In this document: positions 8,099 through 16,525 of the stretch, piece by piece
Numbering within the stretch: the stretch's first letter is position 1
How the letters are laid out: every line of letters starts with the position of its first letter
Program-made: the position numbers and the translations under genes
NCBI GenBank assembly: GCA_945861575.1
Contig: CAMAVD010000026.1
Coordinates: 1-33,300, forward strand
DNA: 33,300 nt
Direction: 5' to 3'
From: Akkermansia muciniphila
Lineage (GTDB): Bacteria > Verrucomicrobiota > Verrucomicrobiia > Limisphaerales > UBA11320
The notes under the pieces: generated by a model
Database searches by the model: none
What the model was told of the DNA's origin: nothing
Seen by the model: the letters and a program-made list of their open reading frames with translations, nothing else

Positions 8099-8521
8099 TC
8101 ACGGGTTGTTTGTGATTGTGCTGAAATCGAGCCCCTGCGCTTCGGCGAATCGGGCGAACGCTTTCTGATTCTGCATCAGAACCGCCCGCACCACACTCGA
8201 ATCATCCGCGCGGCTCATGAACGGTGTAAAGTTAGGTATAATGCCTACCTGCTTGTTGGCATAAGTGAGAGCATACACGGCTTCGGCGAACGCCACATAG
8301 GGCATATCCTTATAAGCCCCTTCAGCGCAGTCCTCAACGGCGTCAGCCAAAAACTCCAACTGATCGACCAGATGAGGGAAAAGCGGCGCGTTAATCTGCG
8401 TAAACTCCATCTTCCAACGCGGCAGATGCCGGAGGACCTTCTCGACCACAGCGGGCGTGATCTGGGCCGCACCATGATTCAAAAAACTGACGATTTCTGA
8501 CATGCGCGAGAGGTTAACCAT
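8099..8521 (-). CDS. YkvA/DUF1232-like small protein
   Basis: This 140-residue protein lies 24 bases downstream of fmt and is probably the last gene of the DUF167-fmt unit. The second half ('AVYALTYANKQVGIIPNFTPFMSRADDSSVV') follows the DUF1232/YkvA pattern: a helix, an 'IPDxxP' turn, a glycine/serine-containing loop and 'DD'. It lacks the usual strongly hydrophobic membrane segment, so it would be a soluble relative. The start is uncertain: GGGGAGGG sits directly against the first ATG (8519-8521), and a second ATG at 8501-8503 has no SD. The function of the family is not known. Confidence 0.6.
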   Translation of the reverse strand: MVNLSRMSEIVSFLNHGAAQITPAVVEKVLRHLPRWKMEFTQINAPLFPHLVDQLEFLADAVEDCAEGAYKDMPYVAFAEAVYALTYANKQVGIIPNFTPFMSRADDSSVVRAVLMQNQKAFARFAEAQGLDFSTITNNP

Positions 8522-8545
8522 CCCTCCCCACCGGACACAACGGCT

Positions 8546-9538
8546 TTATCTCGCGTTTAACGAATCCTCCCCGGAGGTCGCCAGCGACACATTGGGGAGT
8601 TTTTCGCCCCTAGCCATCGGATTTCCCGCCAGGAACTCACGCACCCCCAGTCGCTTTCCCCCCTCTCTCTGCAAGGACAGAACCCGGAGCGCCCCCTCGC
8701 CACACCGCACCACAACCCCCCCGCAATCCGCACTCAGAACCTCGCCAGGTTCGCCACCGAAGGTCCCCGTCTCGGGCCGCGATTCCCAAACCTTGATCAC
8801 CGCTCGCTCCACTCCGCCGCGGTAAAAAAAGGCCCCAGGCCATGGCACCAAACCGCGGACCTTATTTGCGAGCACTCGAGACGGAAGTGTCCAGTCAAGC
8901 CAGCCGTCTAACTTCTCGACCTTGCGTGCATGGCAGGCCCCCTCCGTCGGCTGTGGCATTGCCAGGAGGGTTCCCGAGAGCCAACCCGGCAAGGACTCTA
9001 TCAGAAGCTGCGCCGCCAATTCGGACAGCCGTTGATATAAAGACTCCCCAGTATCCTCTGGCGTAATCACCGTGCGGCGGATGTCGATAATCGGGCCAGT
9101 ATCCATGCCCGCGTCCATTCGCATCAGCGTCACTCCGGTCTCCACGTCCCCGTTTAACAAAGCCCACTGAATCGGGGCGGCCCCACGATACTTGGGCAAC
9201 ACCGAGGTGTGTAGATTGAGGCACTCGAATCGAGGGATCTCCAGTAAGGATTGCGGCAAGATTTGCCCGTACGCCATTACCACGATCAGATCCGGCTTCA
9301 GCCCGCGAACCTGATCCAAAGAGTCAGCTGTTCGGACGCGTTCAGGTTGCAAAACGGGCAGCTCAGCGGCAAGGGCCGCCGCTTTCACGGCGGAGGGCTT
9401 GAGCTGTAATTTGCGGCCCTGAGGGCGGTCCGGCTGGGTAACTACTGCGACCAACTCAACACTTTCGTGCCGGAGGAGGGCCTGCAGGCTAGGTACAGCG
9501 ATCTCGGCCGTCCCCATAAAAAGAACTCGTGTTTTCAT
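8546..9538 (-). CDS. fmt: Methionyl-tRNA formyltransferase
   Basis: The enzyme transfers a formyl group from 10-formyl-tetrahydrofolate to initiator Met-tRNA in the cytoplasm. Family motifs are present: 'VLFMGTAEIAVPSL' at the N-terminus, 'TQPDRPQGRKLQLKPSAVK', the folate/catalytic segment 'LNLHTSVLPKYRGAAPIQWAL' and 'MDAGMDTGPII' with the catalytic Asp, then the C-terminal OB-like domain ('VRGLVPWPGAFF'). I chose the ATG at 9536-9538; the frame opens four codons earlier at a TTG. From the ATG the product has 330 residues, close to the usual ~315. It follows the DUF167 gene by 24 bases. Confidence 0.96.
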   Translation of the reverse strand: MKTRVLFMGTAEIAVPSLQALLRHESVELVAVVTQPDRPQGRKLQLKPSAVKAAALAAELPVLQPERVRTADSLDQVRGLKPDLIVVMAYGQILPQSLLEIPRFECLNLHTSVLPKYRGAAPIQWALLNGDVETGVTLMRMDAGMDTGPIIDIRRTVITPEDTGESLYQRLSELAAQLLIESLPGWLSGTLLAMPQPTEGACHARKVEKLDGWLDWTLPSRVLANKVRGLVPWPGAFFYRGGVERAVIKVWESRPETGTFGGEPGEVLSADCGGVVVRCGEGALRVLSLQREGGKRLGVREFLAGNPMARGEKLPNVSLATSGEDSLNAR

Positions 9539-9562
9539 CACTGCAAACAAAAGGAACTGGGG

Positions 9563-9859
9563 TCAACTTTTCACTAGGGCGGCGATACGCAAAGGCTCGA
9601 CGCCCCGAATCCGCACCACCTTGTTTCGGGAGGTCGCCCCCCGGAGAACCTCGATGGCACCTCTGGGACAGTCCAGGCTCTCCGCCAACAAGCGCACCAA
9701 AGCCTCATTCGCCGCCGCGTCAACCGGCGGTGCGGTCACCTTCACCTTCAGCTGAGCTCCGAAAGCAGGTCCGATCTCAGTCCGAGGTGCGCGTGGGTGC
9801 ACCTTGAGTCTCAGAGTGACCCCGTCTGCGCCCACACTCATCCAGGCCGGTAAAACCAT
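9563..9859 (-). CDS. DUF167 (YggU-like) protein
   Basis: The product is a small alpha/beta protein whose core ('GVTLRLKVHPRAPRTEI', 'LKVKVTAPPVDAAANEALVRLLAESL', 'VLRGATSRNKVVRI') matches the DUF167/YggU family almost motif for motif. The ATG at 9857-9859 gives 98 residues, with GAGAGG 12 bases upstream. An upstream ATG at 9916 would add 19 residues that resemble nothing. Function is unknown. It heads a three-gene minus-strand unit with fmt and the YkvA-like gene, divergent from the membrane protein gene at 9964. Confidence 0.88.
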   Translation of the reverse strand: MVLPAWMSVGADGVTLRLKVHPRAPRTEIGPAFGAQLKVKVTAPPVDAAANEALVRLLAESLDCPRGAIEVLRGATSRNKVVRIRGVEPLRIAALVKS

Positions 9860-9963
9860 TGATGGCGAAAGCCTCTCAGGGACCGTCCAGATTGGCAATC
9901 GTGCCGAAGCCCTCACCTACTTCTTCTTGCGACCGACACCCCTTTGCAGCAAGACTCCCTCCC

Positions 9964-10509
9964 ATGAACTGGATCTTGTTTGCTCTGCTCACGGTGGCGA
10001 TGTGGGGCGTATATGGTGTGCTCCTTCATATGGGGCAGAGTCAGATGGTTCCTGGGGGAACCATCGATGCGGAGGCCCGCTACAAGTCGTTCCTCTTCGT
10101 GGGACTGGCCTACTTTCTGGTGGCGGTGCTCGCCCCGCTGGTTCTGCTGATGCTCAAGGGCAAGGCCTTCAGTGGGTATAGCCAGGGCGGCATGGTCTGG
10201 TCGCTGATCGCCGGAATCGCGGGTGCCATCGGTGCCTTCGGAGTGCTGCTAGCCTTCGGATCAGGTGGAAAACCCTATGTGGTCATGTCGATAATCTTCG
10301 CGGGCGCCCCGATTGTGAACGTGCTGTATTCCCTTCTGAATCATCCCCCCAAAGACGGCTGGAGCGCCATCAAACCGCCCTTCGTTCTTGGGATCGTTCT
10401 CGCTGCGCTGGGAGGATTTCTCGTGACCTACTATCGGCCTGACAAACCGGCCCCCAAACCGACAGCCTCAGCGTCAGCTGCCGCAAAGACCCCTAAGCCC
10501 GGCGCGTGA
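9964..10509 (+). CDS. Five-helix membrane protein, EamA/DMT-like
   Basis: This 181-residue protein begins directly with a membrane helix (ATG at 9964, 'MNWILFALLTVAMWGVYGVLL'). About five hydrophobic segments are visible (residues ~4-22, ~40-62, ~77-103, ~108-125 and ~137-157), followed by a Pro/Ala/Lys-rich cytoplasmic tail. The spacing and glycines ('AGIAGAIGAFGVLLAFGSGG') suggest half of a drug/metabolite transporter (EamA) fold. An upstream in-frame start at 9859 would add a non-membrane leader and is unlikely. Its stop abuts the GTG of the next gene, so the two are one operon. The substrate is unknown. Confidence 0.7.
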   Translation: MNWILFALLTVAMWGVYGVLLHMGQSQMVPGGTIDAEARYKSFLFVGLAYFLVAVLAPLVLLMLKGKAFSGYSQGGMVWSLIAGIAGAIGAFGVLLAFGSGGKPYVVMSIIFAGAPIVNVLYSLLNHPPKDGWSAIKPPFVLGIVLAALGGFLVTYYRPDKPAPKPTASASAAAKTPKPGA

Positions 10510-11793
10510 GTGAAGCCCTTCTCCAGCAGAGAAGCGCTCCGGTCACACCAACAGCAAGGCTTACAGGCCTTGGTGAGGATCGTCCTTGCAGGCAATCCCT
10601 TCTACCAAGCCAAGCTGGAAGGGCTGCCGCCCAACTGGGAGGCTCTGACTCTGGAAGCGCTGCTCGATGTTCTTCCCTTCACGAGTAAAGGGGAACTCGC
10701 CGAGAGTCAGCGATTGCATCCGCCCTACGGAAACCATCTCAGCTTTCCGCTGTCGCGCTACACACGCTGCCATCAGACCAGTGGCACTTCAGGTTTTCCA
10801 TTGCGCTGGCTGGACACCCCGGAAAGTTGGGCTTGGATGCTCGACAACTGGAAGAGGGTCTTCGCAGCCGCTTCCGTCACTCCCAGTGATCGAGTCTACT
10901 TTGCTTTTTCATTCGGCCCCTTCCTCGGGTTTTGGACGGCGTTCGAAGCCGCGACATCGATGGGGTGTCTCTGCTTTCCGTCAGGCGGTCTCAGTACCAG
11001 CGCGCGGGCCAGGGCGATCTTGGAGAGCGGGGCGACGGTCCTATGCTGCACTCCCAGCTATGCCCTCCATCTGGGAGAAACCATTCGAAAGGAAGCGCTT
11101 CCCCTGGAACGGTCCCAAGTGCGCCGCCTGCTGGTCGCGGGTGAGCCGGGAGGAAGCATCCCTGCCACCCGATCCCGCATCGAATCTCTTTGGCCCGGTG
11201 CCCTGGTTGTCGATCACCATGGCATGACGGAAATCGGCCCGGTGAGCTACCAGTGCCCGGCACAAAGCTCGCTCCTTCATGTGATGGAGGCTTCCTTCCT
11301 CCTGGAAGCCATCCATCCAGAAAACCTCACTCCCGCTGAGCCGGGACGCCCCGGAGAGTTGGTCCTCACCAATCTCGGACGCGACGGTTCTCCCCTCATC
11401 CGCTATCGCACGGGAGATCTGGTGAGCCTCTCAGACGTTGGCCTCTGCAAATGCGGTTCGTTGGACCGAGGCCTCACGGGCGGGATCCTTGGACGCACGG
11501 ACGATATGGTCGTTGTGCGTGGGGTGAATCTCTATCCTTCTGCCGTTCATGAGGTGATCCAGAACACGCCGGGCATCGGAGAGTATCAGGTCCAAATCCA
11601 CACCTCCTCGGCCCTGACAACAGCCAAGATATTGATTGAATTAGACGAACCCTGCGTCGCTCCAGCTGAGAGGGTTCACCGTCTTGAATCCAATCTGCAC
11701 ACAGCCTTCTCCTTGCGCTTTGAATTGGAAGTGCGGCCCTTCGGAACGCTCCCCAGATCCGAACACAAATCCCGTCGCTGGATGAAGGGGTAG
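10510..11793 (+). CDS. PaaK-like AMP-forming acyl/aryl-CoA ligase
   Basis: This 427-residue protein has the adenylate-forming signature: 'TSGTSGFPL' at 90-98 (P-loop), 'VVDHHGMTEIGPVSYQ' near 235-250, 'RYRTGDLVSLS' near 298 and 'GRTDDMVVVRGVNLYPSAV' near 327, followed by a small C-terminal domain. This order and spacing match the phenylacetate-CoA ligase branch rather than long acyl-CoA synthetases. 'LCKCGS' in the middle resembles the Cys-containing loop of that branch. It would activate a carboxylic acid with ATP and CoA in the cytoplasm; the substrate cannot be read from sequence. The GTG start directly follows the TGA of the membrane protein gene, implying translational coupling. Confidence 0.88.
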   Translation: MKPFSSREALRSHQQQGLQALVRIVLAGNPFYQAKLEGLPPNWEALTLEALLDVLPFTSKGELAESQRLHPPYGNHLSFPLSRYTRCHQTSGTSGFPLRWLDTPESWAWMLDNWKRVFAAASVTPSDRVYFAFSFGPFLGFWTAFEAATSMGCLCFPSGGLSTSARARAILESGATVLCCTPSYALHLGETIRKEALPLERSQVRRLLVAGEPGGSIPATRSRIESLWPGALVVDHHGMTEIGPVSYQCPAQSSLLHVMEASFLLEAIHPENLTPAEPGRPGELVLTNLGRDGSPLIRYRTGDLVSLSDVGLCKCGSLDRGLTGGILGRTDDMVVVRGVNLYPSAVHEVIQNTPGIGEYQVQIHTSSALTTAKILIELDEPCVAPAERVHRLESNLHTAFSLRFELEVRPFGTLPRSEHKSRRWMKG

Positions 11794-11859
11794 CAGGCTG
11801 TCGGTGGATGCCGCATTGAGAAGCACCATCAGGCGATGCGCCGTCCAAAGGGCTACGAG

Positions 11860-12819
11860 TCACGGTTCCGATCTGGAATCGTTGGAGCGTTGGGCTTGAT
11901 CGCGCGTGGAAGTCTCGAACGACCGGCGCTGCGCCTCCGACACTTGTTTGTCAGTCATTTCTCGCCGCAATTTCGTTCTAGCCTGCGACGCATAGTTGTC
12001 TCCGAAGCTCACGGCTGTGTTGAAACATATGTAGGCACGGACCAAGTCCTTCGGGATCTTCGTTCCCTGCATGTAGGCGAAGCCCAAACTTAGCAGGCCG
12101 TCCGTATCGCCCTTCTCTGCGGCACGGGTGAAAAGCTCGAAGGCCTTCACAAGATCTTTGGGGGCTCCGTTGCCCTCCACATAACAGATTCCAATGTTCA
12201 CCCAAGCATTCCCCAATCCTTGGTCGGCAGCTTTGGTAAACCACCGCATCGCCTCTTCGGTATCTTGACGCATGCCCCGGCCTCGGTAGAAACGGATACC
12301 CAGGTTGTTCTGAGCCTCCGCCAAGCCAGCCTCGGCTGCCTGGAGAAACCACTTCGCCGCAATACCTTCGTCCTGCTTTACCCCGAGCCCATCGCGGTAG
12401 CAGACACCTAAATTGTTCTGTGCGGGGGGATAACTCTGACGCGCCGCATCCCGAAACCAAGCCGCAGCGTCCTTGGGATCTGGGGGAACCCCCTGCCCTT
12501 TAAGCAGCATGTAGCCCAAATTGTTCTGGCAAGGCGCGTGACCACGTTGAGCACCTCGGCGGTAGAGACGCGCAGCCTCTCCGTAATCTTGAGTCGACTC
12601 CGCAAATCGTCCCCGCTCAAAGTAATCAGCAGGGGACACACTCTTGTCGCTACCCCCTGGTGCCGAGGTGATGGATCGCCCTGATTGCTCAACCCGCTCT
12701 TCCTTCGATTGTGACAGAAGCTGGCCAACGGGCCAACCGATGGCGAAGACCGCGACCGCAAGCACGGTCATCTTGCGACCCGGATACCTCCCGGCGGAGC
12801 GTGAGTGGGCGAAAAGCAT
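11860..12819 (-). CDS. Membrane-anchored Sel1-repeat protein
   Basis: After an N-terminal basic and hydrophobic segment ('GRKMTVLAVAVFAIGWPVGQLL', an anchor or signal) come about six Sel1 repeats with the pattern 'AxxWFxxAAxxGxxxAQNNLGxxYxxGxGVxxD'. Sel1 proteins are solenoid adaptors for protein-protein contacts, often at the cell envelope. The C-terminal ~50 residues are charged (Ser/Arg-rich, 'STRDQAQRSNDSRSEP'). The start is uncertain: I took the ATG at 12817-12819; the frame is open to 12918, and the ATG at 12769-12771 just before the hydrophobic segment is also possible (GGAGG about 15 bases upstream). The binding partner is unknown. Confidence 0.8.
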   Translation of the reverse strand: MLFAHSRSAGRYPGRKMTVLAVAVFAIGWPVGQLLSQSKEERVEQSGRSITSAPGGSDKSVSPADYFERGRFAESTQDYGEAARLYRRGAQRGHAPCQNNLGYMLLKGQGVPPDPKDAAAWFRDAARQSYPPAQNNLGVCYRDGLGVKQDEGIAAKWFLQAAEAGLAEAQNNLGIRFYRGRGMRQDTEEAMRWFTKAADQGLGNAWVNIGICYVEGNGAPKDLVKAFELFTRAAEKGDTDGLLSLGFAYMQGTKIPKDLVRAYICFNTAVSFGDNYASQARTKLRREMTDKQVSEAQRRSFETSTRDQAQRSNDSRSEP

Positions 12820-13012
12820 AACGCAATGGTCGGCAACGGACGACGCCGGTGCCTGAAGGAGTGTCGACCAATTGCGTCGGCGCTTAAGAGGGAACACAGA
12901 GTGTTGAGTTTCTCCCAACTCCGGTCGGCCGGAGTTGCTTCTAGCCCGCAGCGCGCCGGGGGGACCTGCGGTGAAAGGAATGGCTGCGGACGAACTTCCA
13001 TCGTGTTGCGCG

Positions 13013-13032
13013 CTATGAAATGTGCGGGTTAG
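13013..13032 (-). repeat. 20-bp dispersed repeat, copy 1
   Basis: The minus-strand sequence CTAACCCGCACATTTCATAG covers the stop codon of the pseudopilin gene. It matches copy 2 (23946-23965) at 19 of 20 positions. Confidence 0.6.
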
Positions 13033-13829
13033 GGCCCCAATGTCACCGTATTGGTCCTCCAGTCCGCGGTCACGGCCCAGAGGTTCATCGGATTGAGCGC
13101 CTGCCCGTAAGGGACATAGGCAGCATGTCCATCGGTGAACGTGTGATTGGATCCTCCGCCAGAATTGCGACGCCCACGATTCGAATGACGTCCGTGCTCC
13201 ACCTCGGTAATGTCGTTGCCCAAGCCTTGGTAGATATCCACATTAAAATGCCGCGAGTCGCTGAGCTTCTCGCCGAAGATCACGGTGTCCGAAGGGTACT
13301 TCACATAACTCTCCGGCATGCCTATCGGATAGCGATGGTCCAGGAACAACGCCCAATCCTCGGGCTTGAGGGTGGTCTTAAAGTAATCATCCCATCCATT
13401 GATGATGTAGCTGCGTGCCGCATTGACCGCCAGCTCAGCCGTGTTCCCACTAGGCCCTGAGGGAAGGACAGAATCGCTCGGACACTTTAGAAGCTTGGTC
13501 GTCTGGTAGAAGGGATACAGACGTTCCACCCAGGTGGGAGTCGTTCGCGGAGGATACAGACCTTCGGAATCATCCAGATAAAGGATGACCGACAACCCCA
13601 GCTGCTTGTGATTGTTCAGGCAAGCCATCCGCCTCGCATACTCTTGAGCGCTGCCCAAAGAAGGCAGGATCATGGAAGCTAGAATCCCAATGATCGCAAT
13701 AACGACCAGGAGCTCGATAAGCGTGAATCCGAATGAAGACCGCTGCGGGAATGCAGTGTGAGCAATCGCGGAACAGGTAGCCCCCTGGTTGGCACCTCGC
13801 TTAAAAGCAACAGTCTGACCCATATACAC
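13029..13829 (-). CDS. Type II/IV pseudopilin-like protein (verrucomicrobial prepilin-type)
   Basis: This 266-residue protein has a prepilin leader of ~34 residues ending in Gly-Phe ('[23 protein letters not shown]'), the cleavage and methylation site of prepilin peptidase, followed by the polymerising helix. The C-terminal part has '[23 protein letters not shown]', the 'DG' ending common to the large pseudopilin families of Planctomycetes and Verrucomicrobia. These are stand-alone genes scattered through such genomes; their exact role (secretion pseudopilus or surface fibre) is not established. The matching processing enzyme, a prepilin peptidase, is at 20751-21899. The stop codon lies within a 20-base sequence repeated at 23946-23965. 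Confidence 0.85.
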   Translation of the reverse strand: MYMGQTVAFKRGANQGATCSAIAHTAFPQRSSFGFTLIELLVVIAIIGILASMILPSLGSAQEYARRMACLNNHKQLGLSVILYLDDSEGLYPPRTTPTWVERLYPFYQTTKLLKCPSDSVLPSGPSGNTAELAVNAARSYIINGWDDYFKTTLKPEDWALFLDHRYPIGMPESYVKYPSDTVIFGEKLSDSRHFNVDIYQGLGNDITEVEHGRHSNRGRRNSGGGSNHTFTDGHAAYVPYGQALNPMNLWAVTADWRTNTVTLGP

Positions 13830-13869
13830 TCAAGAGACAGCCACAAGGAAGCAAGGTTACGCGAAAGTG

Positions 13870-14721
13870 CTACCGCCCTTTCGAAGCGGGGCCGGGATCC
13901 AAACGCTGCGATCCGGTGGCCTGCCGACGGACCAACTCAGCCCGCGCCCGCCACTCTTTCCAATTGTCCGACCCCTCCGCACTCTGGGATCCCTGAACAC
14001 CCTTCGCCATCAGCGCATCCAGGCCGGATAGCCGGGCGGAGACGCGCTTGCGCTCCCCCCATCCCAATTCCGATTCCATCAAAGTCAGAAGGTTTTCAGG
14101 ATACAATGGGTGAAGTTCGCAGGCCTTTTCTAGGTAACGACGTGCCTTGCTCCGGCTGCCAATGCTAGCCGGCCAACCAGGAGCGTCCCTGTAGAGCATC
14201 CCCAGCGAGCGATGGGCCGCGCCCCTCAGAAAACTCGGGTCCAGAGCGATGGTCGCCAAGAAATGCACCTCCATATCCGTCACCAACCCCAATGCGGACA
14301 AATGGCGAGTCCGAGCCAACTGCCCCAAATTCATCGCGAGGAAGAAGTGCCCCGGAGCGCTGTTTGAATCGCGGCTAAGGACGCTTTTAGAAGCCTCTAT
14401 ACCCCTCTCCGCCAATGAGCTACGCTCTGTCCTATTCGTAGCGAACTCCGCCCGATCAAAACAAGCCTGCGCCAATTTCCATCCTATCTCTACCGAGGCC
14501 TGAGGACTCTTCCAAGCCTCCTGCAACGTTCGGAGCCGCAGCTCCACCGCGTCCACCGCCTCCACCGCCTCCGCCCCACCCAAACAAAGCACGCCAAAAC
14601 CGCAAAGGGTCATTTTGACCCAGCTCAATATTCCGAGCCATCCCCGCCTCGAAAGGGGTGTGGGCAGTCGGGTAGGAATCTCCCCGCAACTCGGGGCTGG
14701 AGTTCGGTGTTGCCATGACAT
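13870..14721 (-). CDS. Exported TPR-type protein
   Basis: From the ATG at 14719-14721 the product has about 283 residues: a basic start, a hydrophobic segment ('ILSWVKMTLCGFGVLCLGGAEA') and then TPR-like helices. 'ATIALDPSFLRGAAHRSLGMLYRDAPGWPASIGSRSKARRYLEKACELHPLYPENLLTL' is one long conserved block seen in periplasmic TPR proteins of this phylum. A slippery codon repeat (GAGGCGGTG-type, about 14541-14575) encodes 'AEAVEAVDAVE'. It probably forms an operon with the pseudopilin 40 bases downstream. Its start codon overlaps that of the divergent lipoprotein frame. The partner is unknown. Confidence 0.75.
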   Translation of the reverse strand: MSWQHRTPAPSCGEIPTRLPTPLSRRGWLGILSWVKMTLCGFGVLCLGGAEAVEAVDAVELRLRTLQEAWKSPQASVEIGWKLAQACFDRAEFATNRTERSSLAERGIEASKSVLSRDSNSAPGHFFLAMNLGQLARTRHLSALGLVTDMEVHFLATIALDPSFLRGAAHRSLGMLYRDAPGWPASIGSRSKARRYLEKACELHPLYPENLLTLMESELGWGERKRVSARLSGLDALMAKGVQGSQSAEGSDNWKEWRARAELVRRQATGSQRLDPGPASKGR

Positions 14722-14737
14722 GCGCACAATCTATACT
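14710..14737 (+). promoter_or_regulatory. Candidate promoter for the lipoprotein-hpnH operon
   Basis: TTGCCA (14710-14715), a 16-base spacer and TATACT (14732-14737) fit a housekeeping promoter. The predicted start is about 14744, the first base of a GTG codon in the lipoprotein frame, so a leaderless message is possible. If this is right, the ATG at 14720 is not used. Confidence 0.4.
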
Positions 14738-14965
14738 CGCCGGGTGAAACGGAACAGAAAGGTTTTGAGCGCAGTGCTCGGACTCTCCACGGGGCTGCTG
14801 CTCAGTGGCTGTTCAGGTTTTCAGGCATCCCCAAGCGTATCCCCGGCGACATTCCTCCTTCCGGGTTTGGGTCAAACCAAACCGCATGAGCTGCCTGTAG
14901 AGCATCCATCCGCAGCAGCGTTCGAAAACGGCCCAGCAGTTTCCGGCATCATTGCCGCTCAATAA
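14720..14965 (+). CDS. Small lipoprotein upstream of hpnH
   Basis: The frame encodes an 81-residue protein from the ATG at 14720, or 73 residues from the GTG at 14744. A lipobox is clear: 'LGLSTGLLLSGC|SG', so the mature protein would be lipid-anchored at Cys with a short Pro/Ala-rich tail of about 48 residues. No fold is recognisable. It ends six bases before the hpnH ATG, so the two are co-transcribed. The promoter motif at 14710-14737 favours the GTG. The signal sequence supports a real gene despite its small size. Confidence 0.7.
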   Translation: MRTIYTRRVKRNRKVLSAVLGLSTGLLLSGCSGFQASPSVSPATFLLPGLGQTKPHELPVEHPSAAAFENGPAVSGIIAAQ

Positions 14966-14971
14966 TCCTCT

Positions 14972-16417
14972 ATGCGATTTCCTCTCGCCCTGACTCTCAA
15001 GATCGCCAAGCACATCGTAGGTCACAAGATCAAGCGCACTCCTAGGTTTGCGATGGTGCTCCAACTGGAGCCGCTCCATACCTGCAATCTGACCTGCACG
15101 GGCTGCGGGCGTATCCGGGAATATTCCACCAGCCTGAAAGATATGGTGCCGCTCGAGCGTTGCCTGGAAGCCGCGAAGGAGTGCGATGCGCCGATGGTCT
15201 CGATCTGCGGCGGAGAACCCTTGATCTACCCCAAGATCGAAGAGTTGGTCGTCGGGCTGCGGAATCAGGGACGAATCATTTACATCTGCACCAATGCCAT
15301 GTTCATGCGCAAAAAGATGCGCGAATACATGGCCGCGCACTACGACGTGTCGATGGAGGAGAAGCTCGGACGCCTCGTCTCAGCCAATCTGGTGACAGAG
15401 AAGGATGCCGAAACCATCCGTAAGTCCGACCCTGCCGCACGTGCGAAGGTGACGATCAAGCCCAGCAAGTGGATGTATTGGAATGTCCATGTCGATGGCT
15501 TGGAATACACACATGATCTGATCGTAGAGAGAGAAGGCGTTTTCAAGGAATGTGTCGAGGCCATCAAGATGGCCAAAATCCTTGATTACCAAGTTGCCAC
15601 GAACACCACAGTGTATCGGGAGACGGAGTCGGCCGAACTGGAGGAGATGTTCAAGTATCTCAGCTGGCTCGGAGTGGACGGGCATACGATTTCTCCTGGC
15701 TACGATTACGACGCCGCTAAAAAGGACATGGTTAAACGCCTGGGCAAAGATCCCAAAGCGTTCTTCCTAACCCGTGACCTCACACGGATAAAGTTCAAGG
15801 ACATCGAGCGCTGGGGCCAGCTCTTCACCATTTTCGGCACTCCAGTATACCAGGAATTTCTCTCCGGCAAGCGGGAGCTGACCTGCACCGCTTGGGCCAT
15901 CCCCACCTTCAATGTCCGCGGCTGGAAAGCCCCCTGCTACCTGATGACCGATGGTCACTACAATGGGTATCAGGAAATGCTGACCAAGGTGAACTGGGAA
16001 AGCTACGGAGTGGTGAATGGAGTGGCTCGAGACCCCCGCTGCGAGAACTGTATGGTTCACTGCGGCTACGATCCAAGCGGAGCGTTGGGCACCAATTACC
16101 AAAGCGGGGACAACTGGAAGAACTTCCGCTACAACTTCGGCATCAAGCCCAAGCCGTTTCCCCAAGGGGACAAGGTATTCGCATTCAACGGCCAGTCAGT
16201 AGGAAAAGGCCACTTGGCCGAGGCAAAGGCTGCGGTCGCAGGCGCGTTTGCCGCCGCACCAAAGTCTGTCTTCCAGCGCAACGGGCATCACGACCATTCC
16301 GGCTCGGACGCCGGAGCCGACACCAGCCAGCGTGACGCTCTCCTCGCCAAGCTCGGCTCCAACGGGACAAAGTCTACGACGCCAACCGACGGCTCCACCC
16401 ACGGTTCAGAGAGCTAA
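14972..16417 (+). CDS. hpnH: HpnH, adenosyl-hopene synthase (radical SAM)
   Basis: HpnH joins the 5'-deoxyadenosyl radical from S-adenosylmethionine to hopene (diploptene), the first side-chain step of bacteriohopanepolyol synthesis at the cytoplasmic membrane. The radical SAM cluster cysteines are Cys38, Cys42 and Cys45 ('HTCNLTCTGCGR'); 'VSICGGEPLIYP', 'YWNVHVDGLEYTHD', 'VATNTTVYRET' and 'HTISPGYDYD' are characteristic of HpnH. At 481 residues it is longer than the usual ~330-380. Extra sequence lies at about residues 108-165 and in a low-complexity Ala/Ser/Thr/Gly-rich C-terminal tail of ~80 residues that looks disordered. No squalene-hopene cyclase gene is in the window. Confidence 0.92.
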   Translation: MRFPLALTLKIAKHIVGHKIKRTPRFAMVLQLEPLHTCNLTCTGCGRIREYSTSLKDMVPLERCLEAAKECDAPMVSICGGEPLIYPKIEELVVGLRNQGRIIYICTNAMFMRKKMREYMAAHYDVSMEEKLGRLVSANLVTEKDAETIRKSDPAARAKVTIKPSKWMYWNVHVDGLEYTHDLIVEREGVFKECVEAIKMAKILDYQVATNTTVYRETESAELEEMFKYLSWLGVDGHTISPGYDYDAAKKDMVKRLGKDPKAFFLTRDLTRIKFKDIERWGQLFTIFGTPVYQEFLSGKRELTCTAWAIPTFNVRGWKAPCYLMTDGHYNGYQEMLTKVNWESYGVVNGVARDPRCENCMVHCGYDPSGALGTNYQSGDNWKNFRYNFGIKPKPFPQGDKVFAFNGQSVGKGHLAEAKAAVAGAFAAAPKSVFQRNGHHDHSGSDAGADTSQRDALLAKLGSNGTKSTTPTDGSTHGSES

Positions 16418-16463
16418 CCGAAGCCTCAAGATTCTCCCTGGAGCCCGCCTGCTGCGGTCTCCA

Positions 16464-16506
16464 CAAAAAAGGAAGGGCAGGTTAAACCTGCCCTTCCTCG
16501 CTTTTA
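16464..16506. terminator. Bidirectional intrinsic terminator between hpnH and the small secreted protein
   Basis: A perfect 14-bp inverted repeat (arm 16470-16483 and arm 16485-16498) is flanked by AAAAAA on the left, which becomes a T-run on the minus strand, and by CGCTTTTAA on the right. It can terminate both the plus-strand hpnH transcript and the convergent minus-strand transcript ending at 16526. Confidence 0.85.
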
Positions 16507-16525
16507 AAGCCCGCCACCGACACGT

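Noticed and set aside
13020-13460. A 146-codon plus-strand frame
   Set aside because: It is antisense to the pseudopilin gene and without recognisable features.
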